Source of the DNA: Winogradskyella sp.
Lineage (GTDB): Bacteria; Bacteroidota; Bacteroidia; Flavobacteriales; Flavobacteriaceae
DNA: 64,000 bases
Assembly (NCBI RefSeq): GCF_028289625.1
Contig: NZ_JANQOM010000013.1
Location: forward strand, 1-64,000
Reading direction: 5' to 3'
Every line of letters starts with the position of its first letter. The first letter of the stretch is position 1. Under the pieces are notes generated by a model. The model was not told the origin of the DNA and ran no database searches. It worked only from the letters and a program-made list of their open reading frames with translations. Positions 9,049 to 17,256 of this stretch are shown in pieces. The translations under genes were made by a program, and so were the position numbers.

Positions 9049-10155
9049 TTATGCTTTTTTGAGATATATCGAAAATTCCGTACCAACTCCCACTTTGCTT
9101 TTAACTTCCACTTTACCTCCCAATGATTCTATATGATTTTTGGTAATAAAAAGACCAATCCCAATAGCATCTTTATTGTCATGGAAAGTTTTATACATCT
9201 GAAATAGTTTATCACCATACTTTTTTATATCAATGCCTATACCATTATCTTTAATTCTAAAGACTACGAATTCATCTTGAATCTCGGATGATAATTCTAT
9301 TATTGGCGTCCTTTTATTAGACCTGTATTTAATCGCATTGGTAAGAAAGTTGAGTATTATACTATCTAAATAAGCTGGCACACCTCTAACCTTATGTACT
9401 TCATTAATTTCATTATATATTATGGCATTAGCATTTTGGGCCATAGCAATAATATTATACATCGCTTTTTCGACAAAATCGTATAGGTTGAGTGACACCA
9501 ATTTGGATTGTTCAATCTCTTTAATTCTCGCTACTTCAGTTAGGTGCGAGACTGTTTCCTGTAAATTTTCAACGGCTTTTTTTAATAATATAAAGTTTTC
9601 ACTATGACTGATATCAGGTAAATCTTCTTCTAAAAATTCAGTTATAGTGGTTAGATTTCCCGAATGGGACCTTAAGTTATGTGTAACGATATTTGCAAAT
9701 GAAGATAATCTTTCATTTTGTTCTTTAGCAACTTCTAACATCGCTCTTAATTTCGCTTTACTTCTTTCTTGCTTGGTGATATCATTAAACTGCCAAATCA
9801 TATGTGGTCTTCCTTCTTTAAAATAAACTAGAGACACATATACTAAAACCCAGATAAGAGAACCATCCTTATGAAAGTAACGCTGTTTAACGCGATATTT
9901 ATCTATTTTTCCATGAATTAACTTTTCGTATTTCTTTTCATGGGCACCAAGATCTTCTACAAATACAATATTATTGATATCCATATTAAAAAGTTCCCAC
10001 CTACTATAACCAAGCAAATCGCAAACACTATCGTTGACCTTTAACCAGTTGCCTTCTAAATTAACGACTGCAATACCATTATAGGTATTGTTAAAGACAC
10101 GATCCAATACGTCGTGAGCATTAGAGAAATTACGATTAGAGTCAATGGCTTTCAT
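9049..10155 (-). CDS. Cytoplasmic PAS-domain sensor histidine kinase
   Basis: A 368-residue soluble histidine kinase; no signal peptide or membrane segment is seen. Order: one PAS domain with PAC (about residues 17-130, including NDSVCDLLGYSRWELF), a short coiled linker, a dimerisation/phosphoacceptor domain with His159 in the motif THNLRSH, and a HATPase domain (about 255-368) with N-box NFLTNAIKYRS, G1-box KDNGIGID and G2-box IGIGLFITKNH. The HNLRSH H-box is of the HWE/LOV-like flavobacterial group rather than the EnvZ type. No response regulator is adjacent, so its partner is unknown. It is divergent from rpsO. Confidence 0.88.
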   Translation of the reverse strand: MKAIDSNRNFSNAHDVLDRVFNNTYNGIAVVNLEGNWLKVNDSVCDLLGYSRWELFNMDINNIVFVEDLGAHEKKYEKLIHGKIDKYRVKQRYFHKDGSLIWVLVYVSLVYFKEGRPHMIWQFNDITKQERSKAKLRAMLEVAKEQNERLSSFANIVTHNLRSHSGNLTTITEFLEEDLPDISHSENFILLKKAVENLQETVSHLTEVARIKEIEQSKLVSLNLYDFVEKAMYNIIAMAQNANAIIYNEINEVHKVRGVPAYLDSIILNFLTNAIKYRSNKRTPIIELSSEIQDEFVVFRIKDNGIGIDIKKYGDKLFQMYKTFHDNKDAIGIGLFITKNHIESLGGKVEVKSKVGVGTEFSIYLKKA

Positions 10156-10274
10156 CCTGTTGCGATTTGTAAGATTAATTGGCGAAAGCTCTTAGTAAGT
10201 CGAGGGGTATATTACTAAAACATTGTGTTACAGATTAAAAGTTACGAAAAAAACAACAAATCGCAAAAAAGTAT

Positions 10275-10282
10275 TATATTTG
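10275..10282 (+). promoter_or_regulatory. Candidate -7 element for rpsO
   Basis: TATATTTG is an exact match to TAnnTTTG and lies 55 bases before the rpsO start. It supports a short untranslated leader rather than the longer reading frame that opens at 10287. Confidence 0.55.
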
Positions 10283-10337
10283 CCGCTTGAAAGAAAATCT
10301 TTCAAAGTACATAACAATCATTTACAATAATATTAGA

Positions 10338-10607
10338 ATGTATTTATCAAAAGAAAAGAAAGAAGAAATCTTCGAAAAGTACGGTAACGGTAAGAATAAT
10401 ACTGGTTCCGCCGAAGGACAAATCGCGTTATTCACGTTTAGAATTAATCATTTAACCGAGCACTTAAAAAACAATCGCAAGGATTACAATACTGAGCGTT
10501 CGTTAGTAAAATTAGTAGGTAAGCGTCGCGCGTTACTAGATTATTTAACTAAGAAAGATATCTTAAGATATCGTGCTATTGTTAAAGAATTAGGATTAAG
10601 AAAATAA
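10338..10607 (+). CDS. rpsO: 30S ribosomal protein S15
   Basis: Small-subunit protein that binds 16S rRNA early in assembly. The start at 10338 (MYLSKEKKEE) gives the standard 89 residues; the frame is open further upstream to 10287, but that part lies in the probable leader. The S15 signature region GSAEGQIALFTFRINHLTEH and the RRALLDYL segment are intact. It is followed by its own terminator and, 208 bases on, by pnp. This is the same gene order as in many bacteria, though here with a terminator between the two. Confidence 0.97.
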   Translation: MYLSKEKKEEIFEKYGNGKNNTGSAEGQIALFTFRINHLTEHLKNNRKDYNTERSLVKLVGKRRALLDYLTKKDILRYRAIVKELGLRK

Positions 10608-10611
10608 AAGA

Positions 10612-10637
10612 AACCACGCTTTGAGCGTGGTTTTTTG
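10612..10637 (+). terminator. Rho-independent terminator after rpsO
   Basis: AACCACGCT (10612-10620) pairs with AGCGTGGTT (10624-10632) around a 3-base loop, followed by a T-run. The stem starts 5 bases after the stop codon. Confidence 0.85.
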
Positions 10638-10814
10638 CTCAAATATAACGCAATCGAAAGCGTCTAAAATTCGAATTGAAAATAGCAGAAAAAGTTCCAA
10701 ATACGCTTTGGAGCTATGGTTTTTCATTGGTCATAACAACTACACACAACAACACAACGACCATTGTTTAACATAGCTTTGGTATAAAATTATCAAAGTG
10801 AGAAAAAAATATTT

Positions 10815-13067
10815 ATGATTCCAAAAACTTACAAAGAGGTCATTGACCTCGGTGATGGTAGAGAGATTTCTATCGAAACCGGAAAATTAGCCAAACAAGC
10901 GCATGGTAGCGTCGTCGTACAATCGGGTAAATGTATGTTACTGTGTACAGTCGTTTCCAATTACCATGCAGCAGATGTGGACTTTTTGCCTTTAACAGTA
11001 GACTACCGAGAAAAGTTTGCTGCTGCTGGTCGTTATCCTGGTGGATTCTTCAAAAGAGAAGCTAGACCAAGTGATGGTGAAGTATTAACAATGCGTTTAG
11101 TAGACCGTTGTCTGCGTCCGTTATTCCCAAAAGATTACCATGCTGAAACTCAGGTAATGATTCAGTTGATGTCTCATGACCCTGAAGTAATGCCAGATGC
11201 TATGGCAGGTTTAGCAGCTTCTGCAGCAATTCAATTATCAGATATTCCATTTGAAACAGCTATTTCTGAAGTTAGAGTTGGCCGTGTTAATGGCGAATTT
11301 ATTATCAATCCTTCGTTTGCTCAATTAGAGGAATCTGACATCGATATGATGATTGGTGCTTCAGCAGATTCAGTTATGATGGTTGAGGGTGAAATGGATG
11401 AGATTTCTGAAGAGGAAATGGTGGAAGCTATCAAAGCAGCTCACGAAGCTATTAAAATCCAAATTGATGCACAATTAAGATTGGCAGAAGCTTTCGGTAA
11501 AAAAGAAACTCGTGAGTATGAGCCAGAAGTTGAAGATGAAGACTTGTCTCAAAAGATCCATGAGATGGTTTATGACAAGACCTATGCTATTGCAAAAGCT
11601 GGTTCTGCTAAGCATGAAAGAGGCGCAGCTTTTAGTGAAATAAAAGAAGCTGTTTTCGAATCTTTTTCTGAAGAAGAGCAAGATGAATTAGGAAAACTGA
11701 TTCACAAGTATGTTGCTAAAGCGCAAAAAGAAGCGATTAGAAATCTAACCTTAGAAGAAGGTTTACGTTTAGATGGCCGTAAAACTGATGAAATTAGACC
11801 GATATGGTGCGAGGTGGATTATTTACCATCCACACATGGTTCAGCCATTTTCACACGTGGTGAAACTCAAGCTTTAGCAACAGTTACTTTAGGTACAAGT
11901 AGAGAAGCAAATGTTATTGACATGCCATCTTACGAAGGTGAAGAGCGCTTCTATCTGCATTATAACTTTCCTCCATTCTCAACTGGCGAAGCTAGGCCTA
12001 TTAGAGGTACATCGCGTCGCGAAGTTGGTCATGGTAACTTGGCACAACGTGCTTTAAAAGGTATGGTTCCTGAGGATTGTCCTTATACGGTAAGAGTCGT
12101 TTCAGAAGTATTAGAGTCTAATGGTTCATCTTCTATGGCAACGGTTTGTTCTGGCACAATGGCTTTAATGGATGCAGGTGTTCAACTTAAAAAACCTGTT
12201 TCCGGAATCGCTATGGGTTTAATCTCTGATGGTGATAAATATGCTGTACTTTCAGACATTTTAGGTGACGAGGATCATTTAGGTGATATGGATTTTAAAG
12301 TGACTGGAACTGCTAATGGAATCACGGCTACTCAGATGGATATTAAGATTAAAGGACTCTCTTACGAAATCTTGGTCAAAGCCTTAATGCAAGCCAAAGA
12401 AGGTCGTTTACACATTCTTGAAAAACTAACGGACACCATTACTGAGCCTAATGCTGAAGTGAAAGCCCATGCACCAAAAATTATCACTAAGATTATTCCA
12501 GGTGAATATATAGGTGCCGTGATTGGTTCTGGTGGAAAAGTGATTCAGGAATTACAAAAAGAAACCAATACCACTATTGTCATCAATGAAGATCCAGTAA
12601 CCGAAGAAGGTATTGTTGAAATTTTGGGTACCGATCAAGCAGGTATTGACAAGGTAATCGCTACTATTGAAGCAGTAATGTTTAAGCCCGAAGTTGGCAG
12701 CATCTATGAGGTAAAAGTGATTAAGATGTTAGATTTTGGCGCTGTAGTAGAATATACCGAAGCACCAGGTAACGAAGTCTTATTACATGTTAGCGAACTG
12801 GCTTGGGAACGTACCGAAAATGTTACAGATGTTATAAATATGGGTGATGTCTTTGATGTAAAATATTTTGGTATTGACCCAAAAACCCGTAAGGAGAAAG
12901 TATCTCGTAAAGCGATTTTACCAAAACCCGAAGGTTGGCAGCCTCGCCCTAAACGCGATAATAATCGTGGCAACAACAATCGTAGAGATAATCGTGGACG
13001 AGATAATCGCAACAGGGATAATCGTAGAGACGATAGAAAGCCAAGAGAAGACAGAAAAGACGATTAA
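10815..13067 (+). CDS. pnp: Polyribonucleotide nucleotidyltransferase (PNPase)
   Basis: Phosphorolytic 3'-5' exoribonuclease of RNA turnover, active as a trimer. The 750-residue protein has two RNase PH domains (about 10-230 and 310-550), a KH domain with [14 protein letters not shown], and an S1 domain (about 625-695). The C-terminal 45 residues are a low-complexity tail rich in Arg, Asn and Asp (for example [14 protein letters not shown]), encoded by a short degenerate DNA repeat; such tails often bind RNA. A small hairpin (TCCAAA at 10696-10701 with TTTGGA at 10707-10712) lies in the leader, where pnp is autoregulated in enterobacteria; any such role here is a guess. Confidence 0.97.
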   Translation: MIPKTYKEVIDLGDGREISIETGKLAKQAHGSVVVQSGKCMLLCTVVSNYHAADVDFLPLTVDYREKFAAAGRYPGGFFKREARPSDGEVLTMRLVDRCLRPLFPKDYHAETQVMIQLMSHDPEVMPDAMAGLAASAAIQLSDIPFETAISEVRVGRVNGEFIINPSFAQLEESDIDMMIGASADSVMMVEGEMDEISEEEMVEAIKAAHEAIKIQIDAQLRLAEAFGKKETREYEPEVEDEDLSQKIHEMVYDKTYAIAKAGSAKHERGAAFSEIKEAVFESFSEEEQDELGKLIHKYVAKAQKEAIRNLTLEEGLRLDGRKTDEIRPIWCEVDYLPSTHGSAIFTRGETQALATVTLGTSREANVIDMPSYEGEERFYLHYNFPPFSTGEARPIRGTSRREVGHGNLAQRALKGMVPEDCPYTVRVVSEVLESNGSSSMATVCSGTMALMDAGVQLKKPVSGIAMGLISDGDKYAVLSDILGDEDHLGDMDFKVTGTANGITATQMDIKIKGLSYEILVKALMQAKEGRLHILEKLTDTITEPNAEVKAHAPKIITKIIPGEYIGAVIGSGGKVIQELQKETNTTIVINEDPVTEEGIVEILGTDQAGIDKVIATIEAVMFKPEVGSIYEVKVIKMLDFGAVVEYTEAPGNEVLLHVSELAWERTENVTDVINMGDVFDVKYFGIDPKTRKEKVSRKAILPKPEGWQPRPKRDNNRGNNNRRDNRGRDNRNRDNRRDDRKPREDRKDD

Positions 13068-13090
13068 TACTTTTTAAGCAACAATAAAGT

Positions 13091-13122
13091 AAAGCCCATC
13101 AAATTTTGATGGGCTTTTTGTC
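13091..13122. terminator. Terminator shared by pnp and the convergent outer membrane protein gene
   Basis: AAAGCCCATCAAA (13091-13103) pairs almost directly with TTTTGATGGGCTTT (13104-13117), and runs of T follow on the plus strand. It lies 23 bases after the pnp stop and next to the stop of the convergent gene. Confidence 0.85.
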
Positions 13123-13123
13123 A

Positions 13124-13786
13124 TTAAAAACTATATAAAATCCTTGGAGTAATTGCTATGCTTCCTATATCTTCTTGGAGTGCGCCTTCTATCGTATAGG
13201 GTGAATAATTAAGCGCTATACTAAAAGTAAACTCATTATTGTTTTTAAATGTTTTTGCATAATCCAAGCTGGGCGAAATCAGGAATGCAGAAATGACTTC
13301 ATATTTACTTCTATCTTCGGAGGTATCCAAAAAATCCGTATTCCTCGCATCCGTAGTAATTACCGATGCACCAAGCCCTAAACCGAGCAACAGTTTTTTA
13401 GAATCTGATCTAGCAAAATTCTTTTTAAATCGTAGTATAGGATTAAATAAAAAAGTCGCTTTGGTTTGAACGGTATCTGTTAATCTGGCATATTCAAACG
13501 CTTGTTTCTGATCAGGCATAACAAATTGCAAGGCCAACTCTAATGACTTCGTATCTGTAACTGGAAAATCTAGACTTAATTCCACCAAAGGCGATGGACC
13601 AAAATGTTTGCTTAATTCACCTTGAGGCAACAACATCCCACCTCCTATTTTAAATGTTACTGTTTTCCAGTAGTCATTAAACAGATGATTGTAATTATAG
13701 TTTTTACTTTGTACAATTGAGTCGTTTTGAGCCATAAGATTTATACATAACAAAAAAAATAGACTGGCTGTAATTGTATTTTTCAT
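13124..13786 (-). CDS. Hypothetical outer membrane beta-barrel protein
   Basis: The 220-residue product has a clear signal peptide ending near LMAQ (residue 20), then alternating amphipathic strands separated by polar turns and a C-terminal Phe (ILYSF). This is the pattern of a small outer membrane barrel. No specific family is recognised and no ligand can be named. It is divergent from the helix-turn-helix gene at 13905, and its own -7 element lies in the shared spacer, so regulation by that neighbour is plausible. Confidence 0.72.
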   Translation of the reverse strand: MKNTITASLFFLLCINLMAQNDSIVQSKNYNYNHLFNDYWKTVTFKIGGGMLLPQGELSKHFGPSPLVELSLDFPVTDTKSLELALQFVMPDQKQAFEYARLTDTVQTKATFLFNPILRFKKNFARSDSKKLLLGLGLGASVITTDARNTDFLDTSEDRSKYEVISAFLISPSLDYAKTFKNNNEFTFSIALNYSPYTIEGALQEDIGSIAITPRILYSF

Positions 13787-13810
13787 AATATTTAAGTTTT
13801 AAATTCAATT

Positions 13811-13818
13811 CAAAGCTA
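13811..13818 (-). promoter_or_regulatory. Candidate -7 element for the outer membrane protein gene
   Basis: On the minus strand these bases read TAGCTTTG (TAnnTTTG), 24 bases before the start codon at 13786. No -33 TTTG is obvious. Confidence 0.45.
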
Positions 13819-13904
13819 TTGCTATAATCACATTTAAAATCTCTATAATCACGAATTTTGAAAATATTTTTTGCGATATTCACAAAAAATAATTAACTTG
13901 AAAA

Positions 13905-14873
13905 ATGTTTCAAAAACAACTGTTAGAAAAGTTACAATCAGAATTACCTACGGGAACTTCATTAAATGAAGCCATAGCTACAGCATTAGACATCAGCTAT
14001 GATGCCGCACATCGACGCTCTTCTTTTAAGAGTAAATTTTCGTTAGATGAAGGTGTTGTTTTAGCTAAATATTATAATCTGTCCTTAGATCAACTTTTTG
14101 AAAATACCGACAGACACATCATAGCGGTTGAAAAAACCATACCTATCCAAAGCGAAATGGAACTTAAAATATATTTTGATGACTCATTCTTATCGCTTCA
14201 ACCACTTTTAAATCAAAAAAATTGCCATATTTTATATTCAGCAAAAGACATTCCCCTATTCTATACCTTAGATAATGATCTTCTAAGCCGCTTTAAAATG
14301 TATGTTTGGTTAAAACTTTTGGACCCTTCTATGGACACCAAAGATTTTGAATCATTTTCACTTAGAGTAAGCACTTTGGAATCTGCAAAGGCTCTTGGTA
14401 ACATTTACAAAAACTTAAATACTACAGAAATTTGGGATATCACTACAGTTAACAGTACTTTAAAGCAAATTCATTTTTACAATCAGGCTGGACATGTATC
14501 CAATACAACTGCATTACAATTATGTAACGATCTTAAACAATTAATTAGTGCTATTGCAGAACAAGTAAAACCCAATAACAGAGGTTACCATTTTTACTAC
14601 AACGAACTACTACTAATGAATAATAACGTCTTGGTAAGTACACCAAATCAGCAATCACTTTTTGTACCCTTTACCATACTTTCATACTATCAAAGTTCGG
14701 ATAAAACAACCTGCAGACAGGCTGAAGAATTTTTGAACAAACAACTACAAAGCTCAAAACTTTTAAACACGGCAGGTGAAAAAGAAAAATTGACATTTTT
14801 CAATAAAATCTATTCGAAAATTGATGCATTGCACAAACTCATCGAGGCTACCCAAGTACTAGATTTTGAATAG
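13905..14873 (+). CDS. Putative helix-turn-helix regulator of Bacteroidota type
   Basis: The 322-residue protein has an N-terminal helix-turn-helix-like segment (about residues 5-65: EAIATALDISYDAAHRR followed by SLDEGVVLAKYYNLSLDQLF), then about 250 helical residues without a recognised domain. The N-terminus resembles flavobacterial regulators in which the recognition helix carries SYDAAHRR. It is transcribed away from the outer membrane protein gene at 13786 and just upstream of rpoD. DNA binding is inferred from the fold pattern; target and effector are unknown. It lacks a signal peptide, so it is cytoplasmic. Confidence 0.6.
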   Translation: MFQKQLLEKLQSELPTGTSLNEAIATALDISYDAAHRRSSFKSKFSLDEGVVLAKYYNLSLDQLFENTDRHIIAVEKTIPIQSEMELKIYFDDSFLSLQPLLNQKNCHILYSAKDIPLFYTLDNDLLSRFKMYVWLKLLDPSMDTKDFESFSLRVSTLESAKALGNIYKNLNTTEIWDITTVNSTLKQIHFYNQAGHVSNTTALQLCNDLKQLISAIAEQVKPNNRGYHFYYNELLLMNNNVLVSTPNQQSLFVPFTILSYYQSSDKTTCRQAEEFLNKQLQSSKLLNTAGEKEKLTFFNKIYSKIDALHKLIEATQVLDFE

Positions 14874-14972
14874 CTTATACATTTTTTAGAATCTTTTGTA
14901 ACATTTTTTAGGGTTTGTACGTATAATAATAGTAACTTATTGTTACAAAAATTGCACAAATCTTAAAATTAC

Positions 14973-15836
14973 ATGAGACAACTTAAAATTACAAAGCAGG
15001 TAACTAATCGCGAAACCGCATCATTAGATAAATATTTACAAGAAATTGGAAAAGTAGATTTAATTACAGCGGACGAGGAAGTTGAGTTAGCGCAGCGTAT
15101 TAAAGCTGGTGATCAAGTTGCTTTAGAAAAATTGACTAAAGCCAATTTACGTTTCGTAGTTTCTGTTGCCAAGCAATATCAAAATCAAGGGTTAACCTTA
15201 CCCGATTTAATCAATGAAGGTAACTTAGGCCTAATTAAAGCGGCACAACGTTTTGATGAGACCCGTGGTTTTAAATTTATATCTTATGCGGTATGGTGGA
15301 TTCGACAATCTATCTTACAAGCATTGGCAGAACAATCGCGTATTGTACGTTTACCGTTAAATAAAATTGGCTCAATAAACAAAATCAATAAAACTTTTGC
15401 ATTTTTAGAGCAAAGTCATGAGCGTCCTCCTTCAGCTGAAGAAATTGCTAAGGAATTGGATATGACGATTAACGATGTTAAGGAATCCATGAAGAATTCT
15501 GGTCGTCATGTATCGATGGATGCGCCTTTGGTTGAGGGTGAAGATTCTAACTTGTATGATGTATTGCGAAGTGGCGAATCACCAAATCCTGACAAGGATT
15601 TATTACACGAATCTTTACGAACTGAAATTGAGCGCGCCCTCGAAACATTAACCCCTCGAGAAGCCGATGTCATCCGTTTGTATTTTGGATTAGGAAATCA
15701 ACATCCTATGACTTTGGAGGAAATAGGAGAAACCTTCGATTTAACGCGTGAGCGTGTTCGCCAGATAAAAGAAAAGGCAATTCGTAGATTAAAGCATACA
15801 TCACGTAGTAAAATATTAAAGACCTATTTAGGATAA
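14973..15836 (+). CDS. rpoD: Primary sigma factor RpoD/SigA
   Basis: Housekeeping sigma factor of RNA polymerase. At 287 residues it is the short Bacteroidota form: region 1.1 and the non-conserved insert of the E. coli protein are absent, and the protein begins with region 1.2 ([20 protein letters not shown]). Region 2 has [17 protein letters not shown], and region 4.2 has [19 protein letters not shown]. This sigma factor recognises the TTTG / TAnnTTTG promoters proposed elsewhere in this annotation. It is 99 bases downstream of the regulator gene and is followed by a strong hairpin. Confidence 0.96.
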   Translation: MRQLKITKQVTNRETASLDKYLQEIGKVDLITADEEVELAQRIKAGDQVALEKLTKANLRFVVSVAKQYQNQGLTLPDLINEGNLGLIKAAQRFDETRGFKFISYAVWWIRQSILQALAEQSRIVRLPLNKIGSINKINKTFAFLEQSHERPPSAEEIAKELDMTINDVKESMKNSGRHVSMDAPLVEGEDSNLYDVLRSGESPNPDKDLLHESLRTEIERALETLTPREADVIRLYFGLGNQHPMTLEEIGETFDLTRERVRQIKEKAIRRLKHTSRSKILKTYLG

Positions 15837-15922
15837 GGTTAGTTTTTTGTATATTTAACGACCAACCTAATAAAGGTAACAACAGTTACAAAACATAACT
15901 GTTCGTTTTTTGATTGATGAAA

Positions 15923-15955
15923 GAACCCACGGCTGATTACCGTGGGTTCACTTTT
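15923..15955 (+). terminator. Rho-independent terminator after rpoD
   Basis: GAACCCACGG (15923-15932) pairs perfectly with CCGTGGGTTC (15940-15949) around a 7-base loop, followed by ACTTTTT. It is 87 bases beyond the rpoD stop, so the transcript would carry a short 3' untranslated region. Confidence 0.8.
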
Positions 15956-16002
15956 TAGGTCATCTTATAGACCTTGGGGTTAATTCAAACTTCTTTTTTA
16001 AC

Positions 16003-16010
16003 TACCTTTG
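16003..16010 (+). promoter_or_regulatory. Candidate -7 element for rpe
   Basis: TACCTTTG matches TAnnTTTG and lies 24 bases before the rpe start codon. No -33 element is clear. Confidence 0.45.
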
Positions 16011-16034
16011 CTCCATATAAAAACGTAACTTTAA

Positions 16035-16697
16035 ATGGCATCAAAATTAATAGCTCCCTCAATGTTAGCCGCTGATTTCGGCAACCTTCAACGCGATACG
16101 GAAATGGTCAATCAAAGTGAAGCAGACTGGTTTCATATTGATGTTATGGATGGTCATTTTGTGCCAAATATTTCTTATGGGATGCCAGTTATTGCAGCTA
16201 TTAAAAAACATGCCACCAAACCACTTGATGTTCACCTTATGATAGAAAAACCTGAGCGTTATATAGAAGACTTCGCTAAGGTTGGTGCAGATATCATTAC
16301 GGTGCATTATGAATCTACGGTTCATTTGCACAGAACGTTGAGACAAATTAAAGATACAGGGTGTAAGGCTGGGATTGTTTTAAATATCACGACTCCAATA
16401 AATGTGTTAGAAGATATTCTTCCGGAATGTTATATGGTTTTATTAATGTCAATCAACCCAGGCTTTGGAGGTCAAAAATTTGAGGATGTGACTTATCAGC
16501 GTATAAAAAAATTACGCCAAATGATAGACGAAAAAAATCTCAATACACGAATTGAAATTGATGGTGGTGTCACGGATAAGAATATTAGGAAATTAGTAGA
16601 AGCTGGTGCAGATACTTTTGTAGCAGGAAGTCATGTCTTTAAAAGTGATAATCCCACCTCAACCATTCAAAATTTAAAAACTCTTGCTAATTCATAA
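16035..16697 (+). CDS. rpe: Ribulose-phosphate 3-epimerase
   Basis: TIM-barrel metalloenzyme that interconverts ribulose 5-phosphate and xylulose 5-phosphate in the pentose phosphate pathway. The 220 residues match the family length. Motifs present are APSMLAADFGNL at the N-terminus, HIDVMDGHFVPNIS with metal-binding His and Asp, DVHLMIEKPE, MSINPGFGGQKF and the phosphate-binding EIDGGV. All catalytic positions look intact. A monocistronic gene with a -7 element upstream and a terminator directly after the stop. Confidence 0.96.
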   Translation: MASKLIAPSMLAADFGNLQRDTEMVNQSEADWFHIDVMDGHFVPNISYGMPVIAAIKKHATKPLDVHLMIEKPERYIEDFAKVGADIITVHYESTVHLHRTLRQIKDTGCKAGIVLNITTPINVLEDILPECYMVLLMSINPGFGGQKFEDVTYQRIKKLRQMIDEKNLNTRIEIDGGVTDKNIRKLVEAGADTFVAGSHVFKSDNPTSTIQNLKTLANS

Positions 16698-16699
16698 AA

Positions 16700-16720
16700 A
16701 AAGCGCCTAATGGCGCTTTA
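16700..16720. terminator. Bidirectional terminator between rpe and the CBS protein gene
   Basis: AAGCGCC (16701-16707) pairs with GGCGCTT (16712-16718) around a 4-base loop, with A-rich and T-rich flanks, between two convergent genes. Confidence 0.8.
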
Positions 16721-16723
16721 TGC

Positions 16724-17143
16724 TTATAATTGTTTCAAGAGATAATTTATTAAGTCTGTAGTAGTAACTATACCTACTAGGCGTCCGTCATCCACAACTG
16801 GTAATGCATGAAATTCATTTTCTGATAATATCTTGGCTACCTCTTTTATCGTTGTTGTAGATGAAACTGTAACGACATTTTTAACCATCACTTGTTCAAT
16901 AGTAAACATATTGTATACGAGTGTATCGACATCTTCATCGGTATCATAAACTGCATCAGCAAAACTAATACGTAACAAATCAGAATAACTAAGCATTCCG
17001 AGGATGACGTCTCCATTAACTACTGGGATATGTCTTATCTTATTACGCTTAAAAAGCACTTCTGCAGTTTCCAAATCATCATCTCTATTTAGAGCGATGA
17101 TATTTCTGGTCATTATTTCGGAAATTGGTGGAATATATCTCAT
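16724..17143 (-). CDS. CBS-domain pair protein
   Basis: The 139-residue cytoplasmic protein is made almost only of two CBS domains (about residues 8-60 and 78-135), with VNGDVILGMLSYSDLLR and VDDGRLVGIVTTTDLINY as the end segments. Such pairs usually bind adenosine nucleotides and act as energy sensors, but no attached effector domain is present. It converges on rpe. The function is open; the fold call is firm. Confidence 0.88.
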   Translation of the reverse strand: MRYIPPISEIMTRNIIALNRDDDLETAEVLFKRNKIRHIPVVNGDVILGMLSYSDLLRISFADAVYDTDEDVDTLVYNMFTIEQVMVKNVVTVSSTTTIKEVAKILSENEFHALPVVDDGRLVGIVTTTDLINYLLKQL

Positions 17144-17256
17144 GACTATTAGTTTTATAATTCACTTATTAAAAGTAGTGCATTAAACTGACAGAAATTA
17201 TGATAAATATCATATGAGCTATGCAAAACGAGCTCAAGAACCTTTAGAGTTACTAA

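Noticed and set aside
12940..13067. Short tandem repeat near the end of pnp
   Set aside because: The repeat is explained by the Arg/Asn/Asp-rich coding tail; the frame stays open and no independent element is needed.
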